Positions 25,808 to 34,136 of a stretch of DNA of 64,000 nucleotides are shown one piece after another. Source of the stretch: Roseovarius lutimaris (GTDB lineage: Bacteria > Pseudomonadota > Alphaproteobacteria > Rhodobacterales > Rhodobacteraceae); contig NZ_FOVP01000009.1 of assembly GCF_900115165.1 (NCBI RefSeq), forward strand, positions 1-64,000, written 5' to 3'. The notes under the pieces are model-generated. The model ran no database searches. It saw nothing but the letters and a program-made list of their open reading frames with translations, and was not told where the DNA came from. The translations under genes were made by a program, and so were the position numbers. How positions within the stretch are numbered: the first letter of the stretch is position 1; each line of letters starts with the position of its first letter.

Positions 25808-26422
25808 ATGTCGGGTTGCTGCGGCCATAGCACAAATTTTGAGGGGCTCTCCGCCGATTACAAACGGCGGCTTTGGATCGTGATTGTCCTGAACGCCACG
25901 ATGTTTCTGGTTGAGATGAGCGCCGGACAGCTGGCGCAGTCACAGGCGCTTCAGGCCGATGCGCTTGATTTTCTGGGCGACGCCCTGACCTATGGCATCT
26001 CGCTTGCGGTGATCGGAAAATCCGTCGGCATTCGCAGTACCGCCGCCCTCGCCAAGGGCATCAGCCTTGCCCTGATGGGGACATGGGTGTTCGGCGCAAC
26101 CCTCTACCGGGTATTTTATCTCGGGCTGCCCGAGGCCTCGATCATGGGAGGCGTCGGGTTTCTGGCGCTCGCCACCAATGTCGCAAGCGTGCTCTTGCTG
26201 GTGCGCTACAAGGACGGGGATGCCAATGTGCGCTCGGTCTGGCTGTGTTCGCGCAACGACGCGATCGGCAATGTCGCGGTGATCATCGCGGCGCTGGCCG
26301 TCTGGGGCACGGCAACCGGCTGGCCCGATGTGATCGTGGCGGCGGTGATGGCGGGGCTGTTTCTGTCATCGGCCTTTCAGATCGTCACTCAGGCCCTGCA
26401 CGAACGTCGCCACCTGGTGTAA
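25808..26422 (+). CDS. small CDF-type cation transporter
   Basis: 204 residues, six hydrophobic segments, no cytoplasmic C-terminal domain. It starts with MSGCCGH, a possible soft-metal site. CDF-type metal-binding positions appear as Asp residues in ADALDFLGDAL (TM2) and in SRNDAIGN (TM5), where the family usually has HxxxD or DxxxD pairs. The likely job is efflux of a divalent metal across the inner membrane by proton exchange; the metal is unknown. It stands alone just after the thiamine operon. Confidence 0.85.
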   Translation: MSGCCGHSTNFEGLSADYKRRLWIVIVLNATMFLVEMSAGQLAQSQALQADALDFLGDALTYGISLAVIGKSVGIRSTAALAKGISLALMGTWVFGATLYRVFYLGLPEASIMGGVGFLALATNVASVLLLVRYKDGDANVRSVWLCSRNDAIGNVAVIIAALAVWGTATGWPDVIVAAVMAGLFLSSAFQIVTQALHERRHLV

Positions 26423-26465
26423 CGCCCCTTCCGCACGGAGACCTTTACCCCCCCGCACGCGGCGA

Positions 26466-27137
26466 TCACGGCAAAGCGTTGAGTTTCTCCCAGCGGTCAC
26501 GAAGCGCCGCACCTTCGGCCAAAAACCGTCGGCCGTTTGGCGCACATTCCAGGATACGGTCGATCCGGAAACGCCTGAAATCCTGCCGCAGGGTGCACCA
26601 GGCAATCAGCACCACGACATCAATGTAATAGATCAACGCCAATGGCCGGATCACCCTGTTGGTCTGGTGCTCTTCGAGGTCAAGATAGGCGATTTCAACC
26701 TCGGTCTCATCGCGAATATATCCCCGAAGCCGCGCGGCCTCGGCCCCATCCTGCGATATCCGGTTCCAGCCTGAAACATGCAGCGGCACCTGCGGTGCTC
26801 CGCCCGGCAGCGCAGTGGCGATCTTGTCGCCCGCCCGCCGCGCCGCACGTTCAAGACCGGCATCCCCGGTGCGATGAAGCAGGGCCATGCCCACATAAAG
26901 CGCCTCCAGTTCCTCGGATGTGAACATGAGGGGCGGCAGGTCAAATCCCGCGCGCAGAACATATCCGACACCGGCCTCTCCCTCGATCGGCACACGCATC
27001 GCCTGAAGCGCCGCCACATCACGATAAATCGTGCGCGGCGTCACTTCCAACTCATCCGCCAAGGCACGCGCCGTCACCGCTGCGCGCGCAGAGCGGAGAA
27101 TCTGAATGATATCGAACATGCGGATCGAACGGGTCAT
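26466..27137 (-). CDS. YafY/WYL-domain transcriptional regulator
   Basis: 223 residues. An N-terminal winged helix-turn-helix (HTH_11; MFDIIQILRSARAAVTARALADELEVTPRTIYRDVAAL) is followed by the YafY linker (GYVLRAGFDLPPLMFTSEELEAL) and a WYL domain from about residue 140. WYL domains bind nucleic acid or other ligands. Family members act as repressors, often of an adjacent divergent gene; here the divergent neighbour at 27219 is decayed. The ATG at 27137 is accepted for the start. Confidence 0.9.
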   Translation of the reverse strand: MTRSIRMFDIIQILRSARAAVTARALADELEVTPRTIYRDVAALQAMRVPIEGEAGVGYVLRAGFDLPPLMFTSEELEALYVGMALLHRTGDAGLERAARRAGDKIATALPGGAPQVPLHVSGWNRISQDGAEAARLRGYIRDETEVEIAYLDLEEHQTNRVIRPLALIYYIDVVVLIAWCTLRQDFRRFRIDRILECAPNGRRFLAEGAALRDRWEKLNALP

Positions 27138-27218
27138 ATCGCAATCCTAACATATCTGCTGACAGTATGGTGTCAGCATGGGGTCGTTACACTGACAAAG
27201 CAGTACCAGGAGTCCCGG

Positions 27219-27550
27219 ATGCTTGAAAACCACACCGCCCGGCCCGGTCCGGCGAAATCCAGTCCCTTCCCGAAGAGCCTGACCGGCTGGCGGATGCGGT
27301 CATGCAGGTCCGCGCTTAAGGGGGGCAAACCGACACCACGGAAACCTGCCCGGTGGTCGCGGTGAAAGCCTCGATCAAACCCGATCGCAGAGCGCTGGAA
27401 AAGGTCATGAATGCCCTGATTGATGCCCATCACGACGAAGAACCCGTGATTTTTGTGCGACAAGACTGGGCCAGCCGTACCGTCTATGATCGCAACGGGA
27501 CCAACCCGAACCGCTGGTATAACAATGGCCGCGGCCTGCCCGCCAACTGA
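27219..27550 (+). pseudogene. frameshifted small gene divergent from WYL regulator
   Basis: An ATG at 27219 with a good AGGAG starts the reading MLENHTARPGPAKS. Around 27245-27255 the sensible sequence moves to another frame (IQSLPEEPDRLADAVMQVRA), which then meets TAA at 27317 and continues in that frame as GGQTDTTETCPVVAVKASIK to TGA at 27550. The pieces together look like one protein of about 110 residues with a C-terminal DWASRTVYDRNGTNPNRWY. One frameshift and one nonsense codon are needed to explain this, so it is called a pseudogene. No family is recognised. The last 65 residues could still be read from a GTG at 27353. Confidence 0.55.
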
Positions 27551-27567
27551 CAGAAAAGAGCAAAGAC

Positions 27568-27750
27568 ATGATCAAATACTACTATCCCAATGGCGATACC
27601 TGCTATCGCGCCCTGCATACGGCCCATGCGGTCTATCACAGCGACGATGGCCGCCTGATCGCGCGCGCGATGCGGCCCGACAATTCCGAGCTGTACGAAT
27701 TTGAAATCGCCGCCTTCGAACTGGTCGAACCCGGCGTGCGCTGTACCTGA
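27568..27750 (+). CDS. small uncharacterised protein
   Basis: 60 residues with a start preceded by AAAGAGCAAAG. Begins MIKYYYPNGDTCYRALHTAH and ends in VEPGVRCT; no signal peptide or membrane segment. Rich in Tyr and acidic residues, with the look of a small folded beta protein. Follows the decayed gene by 17 bases and may once have been co-expressed with it. No family recognised. Confidence 0.55.
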   Translation: MIKYYYPNGDTCYRALHTAHAVYHSDDGRLIARAMRPDNSELYEFEIAAFELVEPGVRCT

Positions 27751-28035
27751 ACGAGAGGATAGTCCTGGCCATCGGCAGTAAAGTCCAAAAAAGCTTCAGC
27801 GCCCTTATCACCTGGCAAAAGGTGTTCTGCATCATTTCCTGCGCGTGGCGACACCGGTCTGGTGCCGTTATACGACGCGTTGGGCAAGACCGGCCCGCGC
27901 ATCGACTGGACCCGGCTTTCACCGTTCCCTAAATACTCTCGCCGGAGGCGCCCCCGCGCCCCCTTCCATTTCCGCCCCTTTTGCGGGCGCGGGGTGGGCG
28001 GGTGGGAGCGCCCGCAAAAGGGGCGGCCAACAGCC
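27751..28035. other. intergenic region with hairpin and dispersed repeat
   Basis: 285 bases without a convincing gene. It holds one copy of a dispersed intergenic sequence (27916-27940) and a very long perfect inverted repeat (27972-28026) next to the 3' end of the mttB-like gene. Confidence 0.6.
27972..28026. terminator. 19-bp perfect inverted repeat after the mttB-like gene
   Basis: Arms CCGCCCCTTTTGCGGGCGC (27972-27990) and its exact complement (28008-28026) flank a 17-base loop. On the minus strand it begins 9 bases after the stop of the mttB-like gene. It has no U-run, so classic intrinsic termination is doubtful; it more likely marks the message 3' end or is a mobile REP-type unit. Confidence 0.6.
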
Positions 28036-29598
28036 TCAGAAATCCGTCGGCGCGCCTCCCTCGGCCTTGCGGCGCTCGACAAAGGCCGCAAGCTCCTCGC
28101 GGATGCTGTCCTCCATTGGCGGAGCTTCAAAACTGGCGATGATGTCCTGATAGACCTGATGCGCGCGCGCCGGGGTCCAGACGGCGCCTGCGGCCTCCCA
28201 TGCCTCGAAGTTGCGCCAATCGCTCAGGAAGGGCTGATAAAACGCGGTGGTATAGCGATCCTGAGTGTGCTGAATGCCAAAGAAATGCCCCTGATCGCCC
28301 ACTTCGCGAATGGCCTCAATGGCAATGTCGTCAACACCTGTAGCGGTGAGCATCGGGTCCATATAGCGCTCGATATGTTGAAGAATTTCGCAATCCATCA
28401 CGAATTTCTCAGGGCTGGCGATCAGGCCGCCCTCAAGCCAACCAGCCGCGTGATAGACCATGTGCGCGCCCGATTGCACCGCCGACCACAGGCTGTTCGA
28501 GGTTTCCCAAATTGCCTGACCATCGGGCACATTGGCGGCGCAAACACCGCTTGCGCGCATCGGCAGCTTGTAGAACCGCGCCATTTGCCCGGTCATCTGC
28601 GTGGCGCGCATATATTCGGGCGTACCAAAGGCGGGCGAGCCTGATTTCATGTCGACATTGCTGGTGAAGGTGCCGATCGCACAGCACGCGCCGGGGCGGA
28701 CAAGCTGGGCCAGAACCACCGCGCAGAGCGCCTCGGCCAGCGATTGCGCCACCGCGCCCGCCATGGTCACCGGGGCCATCGCGCCGGCAAGGGTAAAGGG
28801 CGTTACCACAAGCCCCTGATTGCGCCGTGCCAGCCGCATCCAGCCATCCAGCATCGGAAAGTCATGCTTGAGCGGCGAGGTCGAGTTGATGTTGGTGTAC
28901 ATCCGGGGCGTTTCCTCGAATTCCTCATGGCTCAGCCCGCCCGCGATGCGCACCATTTCCATCACGTCCTCGACGCGTTCCTTGCCAAGACAATAGGCAT
29001 GCGCCACCTTGTCGGTCAGCGTCAGCTTGTCATAAAGCACGTCGAGATGGCGGATGCTGGCGTGGATGTCCTGCGGCTCGACCGGATAGCCGCCGACGAA
29101 ATGCACACAGTTGAAATACTGGCTCAGCATAAGAAGATGCTGACACATCTCGCGGGTGCCGGTCACCTTGCGGCCGATCTTCATATCCCAATAACTGGGC
29201 GGCGAAGACACATTGCCAAAATTGAGGTGCCGCCCGCCAATCGTCAGCTTGTGATCTGGGTTGCGTGGCGTGATCGTCCATTGCTCGGGGGCTTTGGCGA
29301 TCATCTCCATCACGAAGTCACGGCCCATGCGGACGTTTTCACCCTCAATGGTACAGCCGCCCGAGGCGCGCAGGATCTCGACCGCTTCGGGGTTCAGAAA
29401 GGTGATGCCGATCTCTTCGAGAATGCGCATCGCCCCGTCGTGGATGGCCTCGACCCCGGTTGCGTCCAGCGGTTCGGTCGGGCGGTCGGTATTGATCGGC
29501 GGGTTCCAGGGCATCTGTTCGATGACCGCGCTGCCGCGCCGCGCCACACTGCCCGCGCGCCCGCCGCTGCGTGTTCTGCGTTTGAGGTCTTCGGCCAT
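28036..29598 (-). CDS. MttB/MtgB-family corrinoid methyltransferase (non-pyrrolysine)
   Basis: 520 residues from the ATG at 29598, after GGGAGAGCGGAT. The frame is the trimethylamine methyltransferase (MttB) superfamily: DGAMRILEEIGITFLNPEA at the N-terminus, TNINSTSPLKHD in the middle and IGIQHTQDRYTTAFYQPFLSDWRNFEAWE-like sequence at the C-terminus (seen in shorter pieces). There is no in-frame TAG, so it lacks the pyrrolysine of true MttB. Non-Pyl members demethylate quaternary amines such as glycine betaine, passing the methyl to a corrinoid protein. No corrinoid protein gene is adjacent. Roseobacters use such amines from marine algae. Confidence 0.9.
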   Translation of the reverse strand: MAEDLKRRTRSGGRAGSVARRGSAVIEQMPWNPPINTDRPTEPLDATGVEAIHDGAMRILEEIGITFLNPEAVEILRASGGCTIEGENVRMGRDFVMEMIAKAPEQWTITPRNPDHKLTIGGRHLNFGNVSSPPSYWDMKIGRKVTGTREMCQHLLMLSQYFNCVHFVGGYPVEPQDIHASIRHLDVLYDKLTLTDKVAHAYCLGKERVEDVMEMVRIAGGLSHEEFEETPRMYTNINSTSPLKHDFPMLDGWMRLARRNQGLVVTPFTLAGAMAPVTMAGAVAQSLAEALCAVVLAQLVRPGACCAIGTFTSNVDMKSGSPAFGTPEYMRATQMTGQMARFYKLPMRASGVCAANVPDGQAIWETSNSLWSAVQSGAHMVYHAAGWLEGGLIASPEKFVMDCEILQHIERYMDPMLTATGVDDIAIEAIREVGDQGHFFGIQHTQDRYTTAFYQPFLSDWRNFEAWEAAGAVWTPARAHQVYQDIIASFEAPPMEDSIREELAAFVERRKAEGGAPTDF

Positions 29599-29698
29599 AT
29601 CCGCTCTCCCGATGCTCGCCTGATTTGACGAAACACCGCTCTTTGACGCGTTACATGCCGCTTTGCGACTCATCTTGTCGTTTTTGCTTTTTATGAAA

Positions 29699-30598
29699 TC
29701 ACGTTTGCCCGCGCCCTGCCCGCTTTGTCACGCGTCGCCCGGTGAACCAGAGGTAAATCGCGAGGCTCACCACCACCATAGCGCCCCCCATAAGCATGAG
29801 CGGCGTCGGCGCCTCGCCGACCCCAAGCCAGACCCAGATCGGCCCCAGAACGGTTTCAAGCAGCAACAAAAGGCTGACATTCGAGGCATGGGTATAGCGC
29901 GAGGCCAGCGACAGCGAGAAGAAGGACACCGGCAGGATCACCAGACCGCAGATCGCAATTGCCCAGATCTGGCCCTGCATCATGGCGGTGCTTCCGGTGA
30001 TCATCGCGCCCGTGGCCCCGGCGATCAGCGCGCCAAGGCCGATCACCAAAAGGATCGGGATTTGGGGCTGGGCGCGCAGGATGACAAAGTTCATCGCTAG
30101 AACCAATGCCACGCCAAGTCCCGCCAAAGCCCCCAGAAACGCGTTGCGATCAAACCCTGCCTGCGCGCGCTCGCCGCCAAAGACCGCCAGGGCGATGCCC
30201 ACCATCACCGCTATGATCGTGACCCATGTGGCCGGGCGCGTCGGTTCCTTGAGGATCAGACGGGCGAAAAGTGCGGCAAAGACCGGCACCGTCGCCACCG
30301 AAAACAGAACGACCGAGACCGGCGCATGGGCGATACCAAGGCTGAACAGCGTGGCATTGAAATATTGGCAGGCAAGGATCACGATGCCGTAGCCGCTGGC
30401 CAGCACCGCAAGATCGCACCGCTTCGTCCTGCTTGTCAGCACCCAGAGCGCCAGCATCACCACACCCATCAAGAGCCCGCGCCAGCCGACCATTTGATAG
30501 CCGCCCATGCCCGAGAGCCGCATGAACAGGGCATCCGGCGTCAGGGTCAGCGCGCCGAACATGGCCAGGAGCAGACCAAACAGAGGGTGGCGCGTCAT
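29699..30598 (-). CDS. EamA/DMT-family transporter
   Basis: 299 residues, about ten transmembrane helices in two EamA repeats; the second ends with LLLLETVLGPIWVWLGVGEAP, a hallmark of the family. Inner-membrane carrier of a small metabolite, substrate unknown. The start codon overlaps the stop of the HAD gene by four bases, so it is the last gene of a three-gene minus-strand operon (DUF3572, HAD, EamA). Confidence 0.9.
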   Translation of the reverse strand: MTRHPLFGLLLAMFGALTLTPDALFMRLSGMGGYQMVGWRGLLMGVVMLALWVLTSRTKRCDLAVLASGYGIVILACQYFNATLFSLGIAHAPVSVVLFSVATVPVFAALFARLILKEPTRPATWVTIIAVMVGIALAVFGGERAQAGFDRNAFLGALAGLGVALVLAMNFVILRAQPQIPILLVIGLGALIAGATGAMITGSTAMMQGQIWAIAICGLVILPVSFFSLSLASRYTHASNVSLLLLLETVLGPIWVWLGVGEAPTPLMLMGGAMVVVSLAIYLWFTGRRVTKRAGRGQT

Positions 30599-31305
30599 CC
30601 CGCAAGCCAGCCGGGGATATGTCCGATATCGGGCAGAACCGCATCCGCCAGCGGCGCAAGCTCGGCCTCTTGCGCGGGGCCGGTCAGCACACCGATGGTC
30701 TGCATCCCCGCCGCGCGCCCGGCCATGAGATCATGCGTGCTGTCGCCAACCATCGCGATCCGGGCCGGATCAAGCGCCATGGCGGTGGCAAAGGCCAGAA
30801 GCGGTGCAGGCGAGGGTTTTTGCCCATGGCCGGAATCAAACCCGGCGATGAAATGGAAATGCTCGATCACACCAGCGGCCCCAAGATGCGCGCGCGCACC
30901 GTGTTCTGTGTCATTGGTCATCACCCCAAGCCGCAGCCCGGTCAGGGCCAGCCCGTCAAGAAAGGGGGCCAGCGGCACGGCGGGGGCAAGCGGCGCGCGG
31001 GCCGCAGAGTGCATCAAATAGACTTCGATCTCCTCCACCGCGCGCCGTGGCAGGGCGCGCGCCAGACATTCGGCCGCCTCGCGATTGGTGCCCGCAATGA
31101 TCGGGCTGCCGGGGCGAAACCGGCGCCGCGCAAGATCGTAATCGGCCGCCGCCGCAAGCCGGTCCATCAGGGCCGTGTCGCCCGCGGCCAGATCACGGAT
31201 CACCCCATAGGCCCAGACGCTCCAGGTGGCGTGAAAATCGAAAAGCGTGCCGTCCTTGTCAAACAGGATGCCATCGACCCGGCGGCTTGGCGCGGCGGCG
31301 TTCAT
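30595..31305 (-). CDS. HAD-superfamily phosphatase (phosphoglycolate phosphatase-like)
   Basis: 236 residues. HAD motif I is DKDGTLFDF near residue 16, with the nucleophile Asp; motif II is the Thr in GVMTNDTE; motif IV is GDSTHDLMAG. The helical cap between motifs I and II is that of the Gph-type (C1 cap). Hydrolyses a small phosphate ester in the cytoplasm; the substrate is not determined. Overlaps the next gene and starts four bases inside the DUF3572 gene. Confidence 0.9.
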   Translation of the reverse strand: MNAAAPSRRVDGILFDKDGTLFDFHATWSVWAYGVIRDLAAGDTALMDRLAAAADYDLARRRFRPGSPIIAGTNREAAECLARALPRRAVEEIEVYLMHSAARAPLAPAVPLAPFLDGLALTGLRLGVMTNDTEHGARAHLGAAGVIEHFHFIAGFDSGHGQKPSPAPLLAFATAMALDPARIAMVGDSTHDLMAGRAAGMQTIGVLTGPAQEAELAPLADAVLPDIGHIPGWLAG

Positions 31306-31586
31306 GTCCAGTTGATCTGTTCGGCGCCGGGCAAAACCACGCGCGCCATCATCGGGCTTTCATAGCTCAGGCCCTGAGTATCGCAGAACTCAACCACCCA
31401 GGCGTCGTCCATCATTAAGAAGTCTAAAACCGCGCCGAGAAACTCCGGCTCGGTGGCGCGCGCGCGCAGGTCGGCCTCGGACGCGCCACTTGCCCCCAAA
31501 AACACCGGCAAAAGCTCGTCATGCCCGGCCAGCCAGGCCAAAGCCTGCAATGCGATCGTCTCGGCGGATTCTTGCTGCATGTTCAT
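31302..31586 (-). CDS. DUF3572 protein
   Basis: 94 residues from the ATG at 31586 (a second ATG at 31580 is also possible). ETIALQALAWLAGHDELLPVFLGASG near the N-terminus and FLGAVLDFLMMDDAWVVEFC are the conserved features of DUF3572, an alphaproteobacterial family of unknown function. It is small, helical and cytoplasmic. It is divergent from the PleD-like gene across 86 bases. In related genomes this gene is also near pleD, so the proximity is probably old. Confidence 0.85.
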   Translation of the reverse strand: MNMQQESAETIALQALAWLAGHDELLPVFLGASGASEADLRARATEPEFLGAVLDFLMMDDAWVVEFCDTQGLSYESPMMARVVLPGAEQINWT

Positions 31587-31672
31587 CTCGGTTAATTTTT
31601 TGAAAGGTTTTCTTAACTTCTGACATGGATAGTCGAGCATGTAAAAAGGGCAAGTCAGAAAGGCGCTGTGCC

Positions 31673-33064
31673 ATGTCAGATAAAGTTCTGATTGTCGATG
31701 ATCTGGCCACCAACAGGATCGTCCTAAAGGTCAAACTGTCGGCGGCCCATTACGAGGTGGTTCAGGCCACTTCGGCCTCCGAGGCATTGGCGATAGCCGC
31801 CAGCACCCGGCCTGACCTGATACTGGCCAGTGCCCATCTGTCGGGCATGGCCGCCGCCGATTTTGTGGCCGGGTTGCGCAAGATCAAGCCATTGAGCACC
31901 ACCCCGATCATCCTGCTTCAAACCCATTCCTGTGCCCACGACCGGCACGCGGCCCTGCGCGCAGGGGCGGATGATATCCTGACCAAACCCGTGCAGGAGG
32001 CGGTCTTGCTTGCGCGGCTGCGCAACCTTTTGCGCCAGCACCACAACAGTTACGATCTGACACGGCAACCGGGGGGCGGCCATTTCTTTGGGTTTGCCGA
32101 AGCTCAGCGCGAATTTCAAATCCCCGGTCGCATCGCCATCGTCGCGCGCTCCAAGCCGGAGGCGCTGGCGCTACAGGGGATGATGTCGCACTCTTCGCAA
32201 CATCAATTCAGCGCCTATGGCACCGATCAGGCCATGCCTATCGTCTCGACCCAACAAATCCCGGATGTCTATCTGTTGCGCTTTGGCCAGGCCGATGCAG
32301 AAGAGGGCTTGCGCCTTCTGGCCGAACTCAAGGCGGCGCAGCTCACCCATAGCTGCCCGGTGATCGCACTTCTGGACAAGAACACCAGCTCGCTTGCCGT
32401 AACCCTGTTGGACATGGGCGCAAATGATGTGATTATCGGCTTGGCGGATCGCGAAGAGCTTGCGCTTCGGATGGCCAACCAGTTGCGCCACAAACGCAAC
32501 AGCGAGCAGATGCGCGCGCAGCTTTTGTCGGGCCTTCAGGCAGCTGTGGTCGATCCGCTGACCGGCGCCTATAATCGCCGCTATGCGCTGCCATTCCTGA
32601 AGCAACTTATTGAGGATACGCACCAAAGCGAGGAAAGCTTTGCCGTGATGGTGGCCGATCTGGATTTTTTCAAACAGGTGAACGACCGCTTTGGACATGC
32701 CGCAGGGGACAGGGTTCTTTGCGCCGTTACCACTCAACTTCGCGCGCATCTGCGCGAGGGTGACATGCTGGCGCGGATTGGCGGTGAAGAGTTTCTTATT
32801 ATCACCCCCGGCACCAACCGGTTTCGCGCCCAGCAGACCGCAGACCGGCTCTGTCAGATGATCCACCAGACGCCGATCGCCGTGCCGGGAACAAGCGCGC
32901 CGCTTCATGTCACCATCAGCATTGGCGTGACCATGGCCCGGCACAATTCCGGCTGTGAGGCTCATACCGTTGACCTGTTGCTTGATCAGGCAGATCGCGC
33001 ACTTTACCTGGCCAAGGCGCAGGGGCGCAACAAGGTGACCTTTTGCGCCCGCTCGGCGGCCTGA
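31673..33064 (+). CDS. PleD-like diguanylate cyclase with degenerate receiver
   Basis: 463 residues from the ATG at 31673. Layout: receiver 1 (residues 1-120), a second receiver-like domain (about 150-290) and a GGDEF domain (about 300-455). The GGDEF motif is GGEEF near 370-374, an active form, with the I-site RxxD (REGD) five residues before. Receiver 1 keeps the acidic pair DD at 9-10 and Lys105, but the phospho-acceptor Asp53 is Ser (LILASAHLSGM). Receiver 2 also lacks an obvious acceptor. PleD in Caulobacter is activated by phosphorylation of receiver 1; this one cannot be phosphorylated in the usual way and may be constitutive or controlled otherwise. Confidence 0.92.
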   Translation: MSDKVLIVDDLATNRIVLKVKLSAAHYEVVQATSASEALAIAASTRPDLILASAHLSGMAAADFVAGLRKIKPLSTTPIILLQTHSCAHDRHAALRAGADDILTKPVQEAVLLARLRNLLRQHHNSYDLTRQPGGGHFFGFAEAQREFQIPGRIAIVARSKPEALALQGMMSHSSQHQFSAYGTDQAMPIVSTQQIPDVYLLRFGQADAEEGLRLLAELKAAQLTHSCPVIALLDKNTSSLAVTLLDMGANDVIIGLADREELALRMANQLRHKRNSEQMRAQLLSGLQAAVVDPLTGAYNRRYALPFLKQLIEDTHQSEESFAVMVADLDFFKQVNDRFGHAAGDRVLCAVTTQLRAHLREGDMLARIGGEEFLIITPGTNRFRAQQTADRLCQMIHQTPIAVPGTSAPLHVTISIGVTMARHNSGCEAHTVDLLLDQADRALYLAKAQGRNKVTFCARSAA

Positions 33065-33073
33065 GGCGGGTGG

Positions 33074-34006
33074 CTAACCGGCCTTATCCTGACGAAAGGC
33101 ACGCGGCGACTGCCCCCAGGCCTCGATAAAGGCGCGGGTAAAGGCGCTTCGGCTGGTAAATCCCACCATCTGGGCGATGCGTTTCACAGGGTCGCGCCGC
33201 TCACTCAAGAGCTGTGCAGCCCGCGCCAGGCGCAGCGCGCGCAAAAACCCCATCGGCGCGCGGCCATACGACATCTGAAACCGCGCGGCAAAGCGGGATC
33301 GGCTCATGCCTGCGACCTCGGCAAGCCCTTCCAGAGAATGGGCCGCGCCCGGATCATCCAGCATCGTGCGCAGGCTGCGCCATAGCCCCGGATCGGCCAG
33401 AGCACCGACCCAGAGAACCGCAGGGTCGCCCGCATCCAGCCGCTGGCGCAGCATCTCGATCACGCATTGCAACAACAGCGCCCGGATCATCGCCCGTCGC
33501 CCGGTGCGCGGTTGCGTCACCTCGCCGACCAGGGCGTTGATCGCCTGCGCCGCGCCAGGCGCATCCGCCAGATCAAGCAGCAGCGGCACGCGCATCAGAT
33601 CGACAAGCCCATGGGTGTCACGCAAGCCAAGGCGAACCGTCGAACAGAGCACCACCATATTTCCGCTGCCTTCGCCGCGCGCGACATGCTGGTCAAGATC
33701 AAGCCCCGCAGGCTGGCAGACCGGCAACCCCACCTGGCCGCCGCCATGATTGCACAACGAATGATGCAGGCTTGAGGGCACAAGCACCAGCCGCCCCGGC
33801 ACCAGATCAATCGGCGGCAAGGACTGAAAGCGAAGCTGCCCCTGACCGCCGAGCACATAGTGCAGCGTCGCACCGGGCACGCGCCCAAGCCCAAGCGTGC
33901 AGGCCCCTTCAAGCGCGCAAATGGCAAAGGGATCGGCCTCTATGTCAAGCTCGCTCAGGATAAGGTCATGCGGGTCAGGGGTCGGGTTTGGATTGGTCAT
34001 ATACAT
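33074..34006 (-). CDS. AraC-family regulator with cupin N-domain
   Basis: 310 residues. The N-terminal about 170 residues form the AraC_binding_6 cupin type (GATLHYVLGGQGQLRF and LVPGRLVLVPSSLHHSL). The C-terminal 100 residues hold two helix-turn-helix motifs: HSLEGLAEVAGMSRSRFAARF and DPVKRIAQMVGFTSRSAFTRAF. Divergent from the cysteine hydrolase gene with 130 bases between, so that gene is the likely target. The start (34006 or 34000) has no clear ribosome site. Confidence 0.9.
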   Translation of the reverse strand: MYMTNPNPTPDPHDLILSELDIEADPFAICALEGACTLGLGRVPGATLHYVLGGQGQLRFQSLPPIDLVPGRLVLVPSSLHHSLCNHGGGQVGLPVCQPAGLDLDQHVARGEGSGNMVVLCSTVRLGLRDTHGLVDLMRVPLLLDLADAPGAAQAINALVGEVTQPRTGRRAMIRALLLQCVIEMLRQRLDAGDPAVLWVGALADPGLWRSLRTMLDDPGAAHSLEGLAEVAGMSRSRFAARFQMSYGRAPMGFLRALRLARAAQLLSERRDPVKRIAQMVGFTSRSAFTRAFIEAWGQSPRAFRQDKAG

Positions 34007-34136
34007 GGGGGTATCTTGCCATGGCTTGGCGAAACTGGCACCAAAACTAATCGTGAAGCCACGCTTTCGGGACGCAAAGGCACATCGAACCTGCCATCTT
34101 CAGGCTTGTGAAACCACAGTTCAAAAGGATGGAACG

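Noticed and set aside
27353..27550. stand-alone 65-residue gene from a GTG
   Set aside because: No ribosome site at the GTG and the coding sense continues upstream of it; better explained as the end of a broken gene, though low-level expression is not excluded.
27972..28026. intrinsic terminator of standard type
   Set aside because: Stem is long and perfect but lacks the U-run, so I keep it as an unexplained hairpin with a possible 3'-end role rather than a proven terminator.
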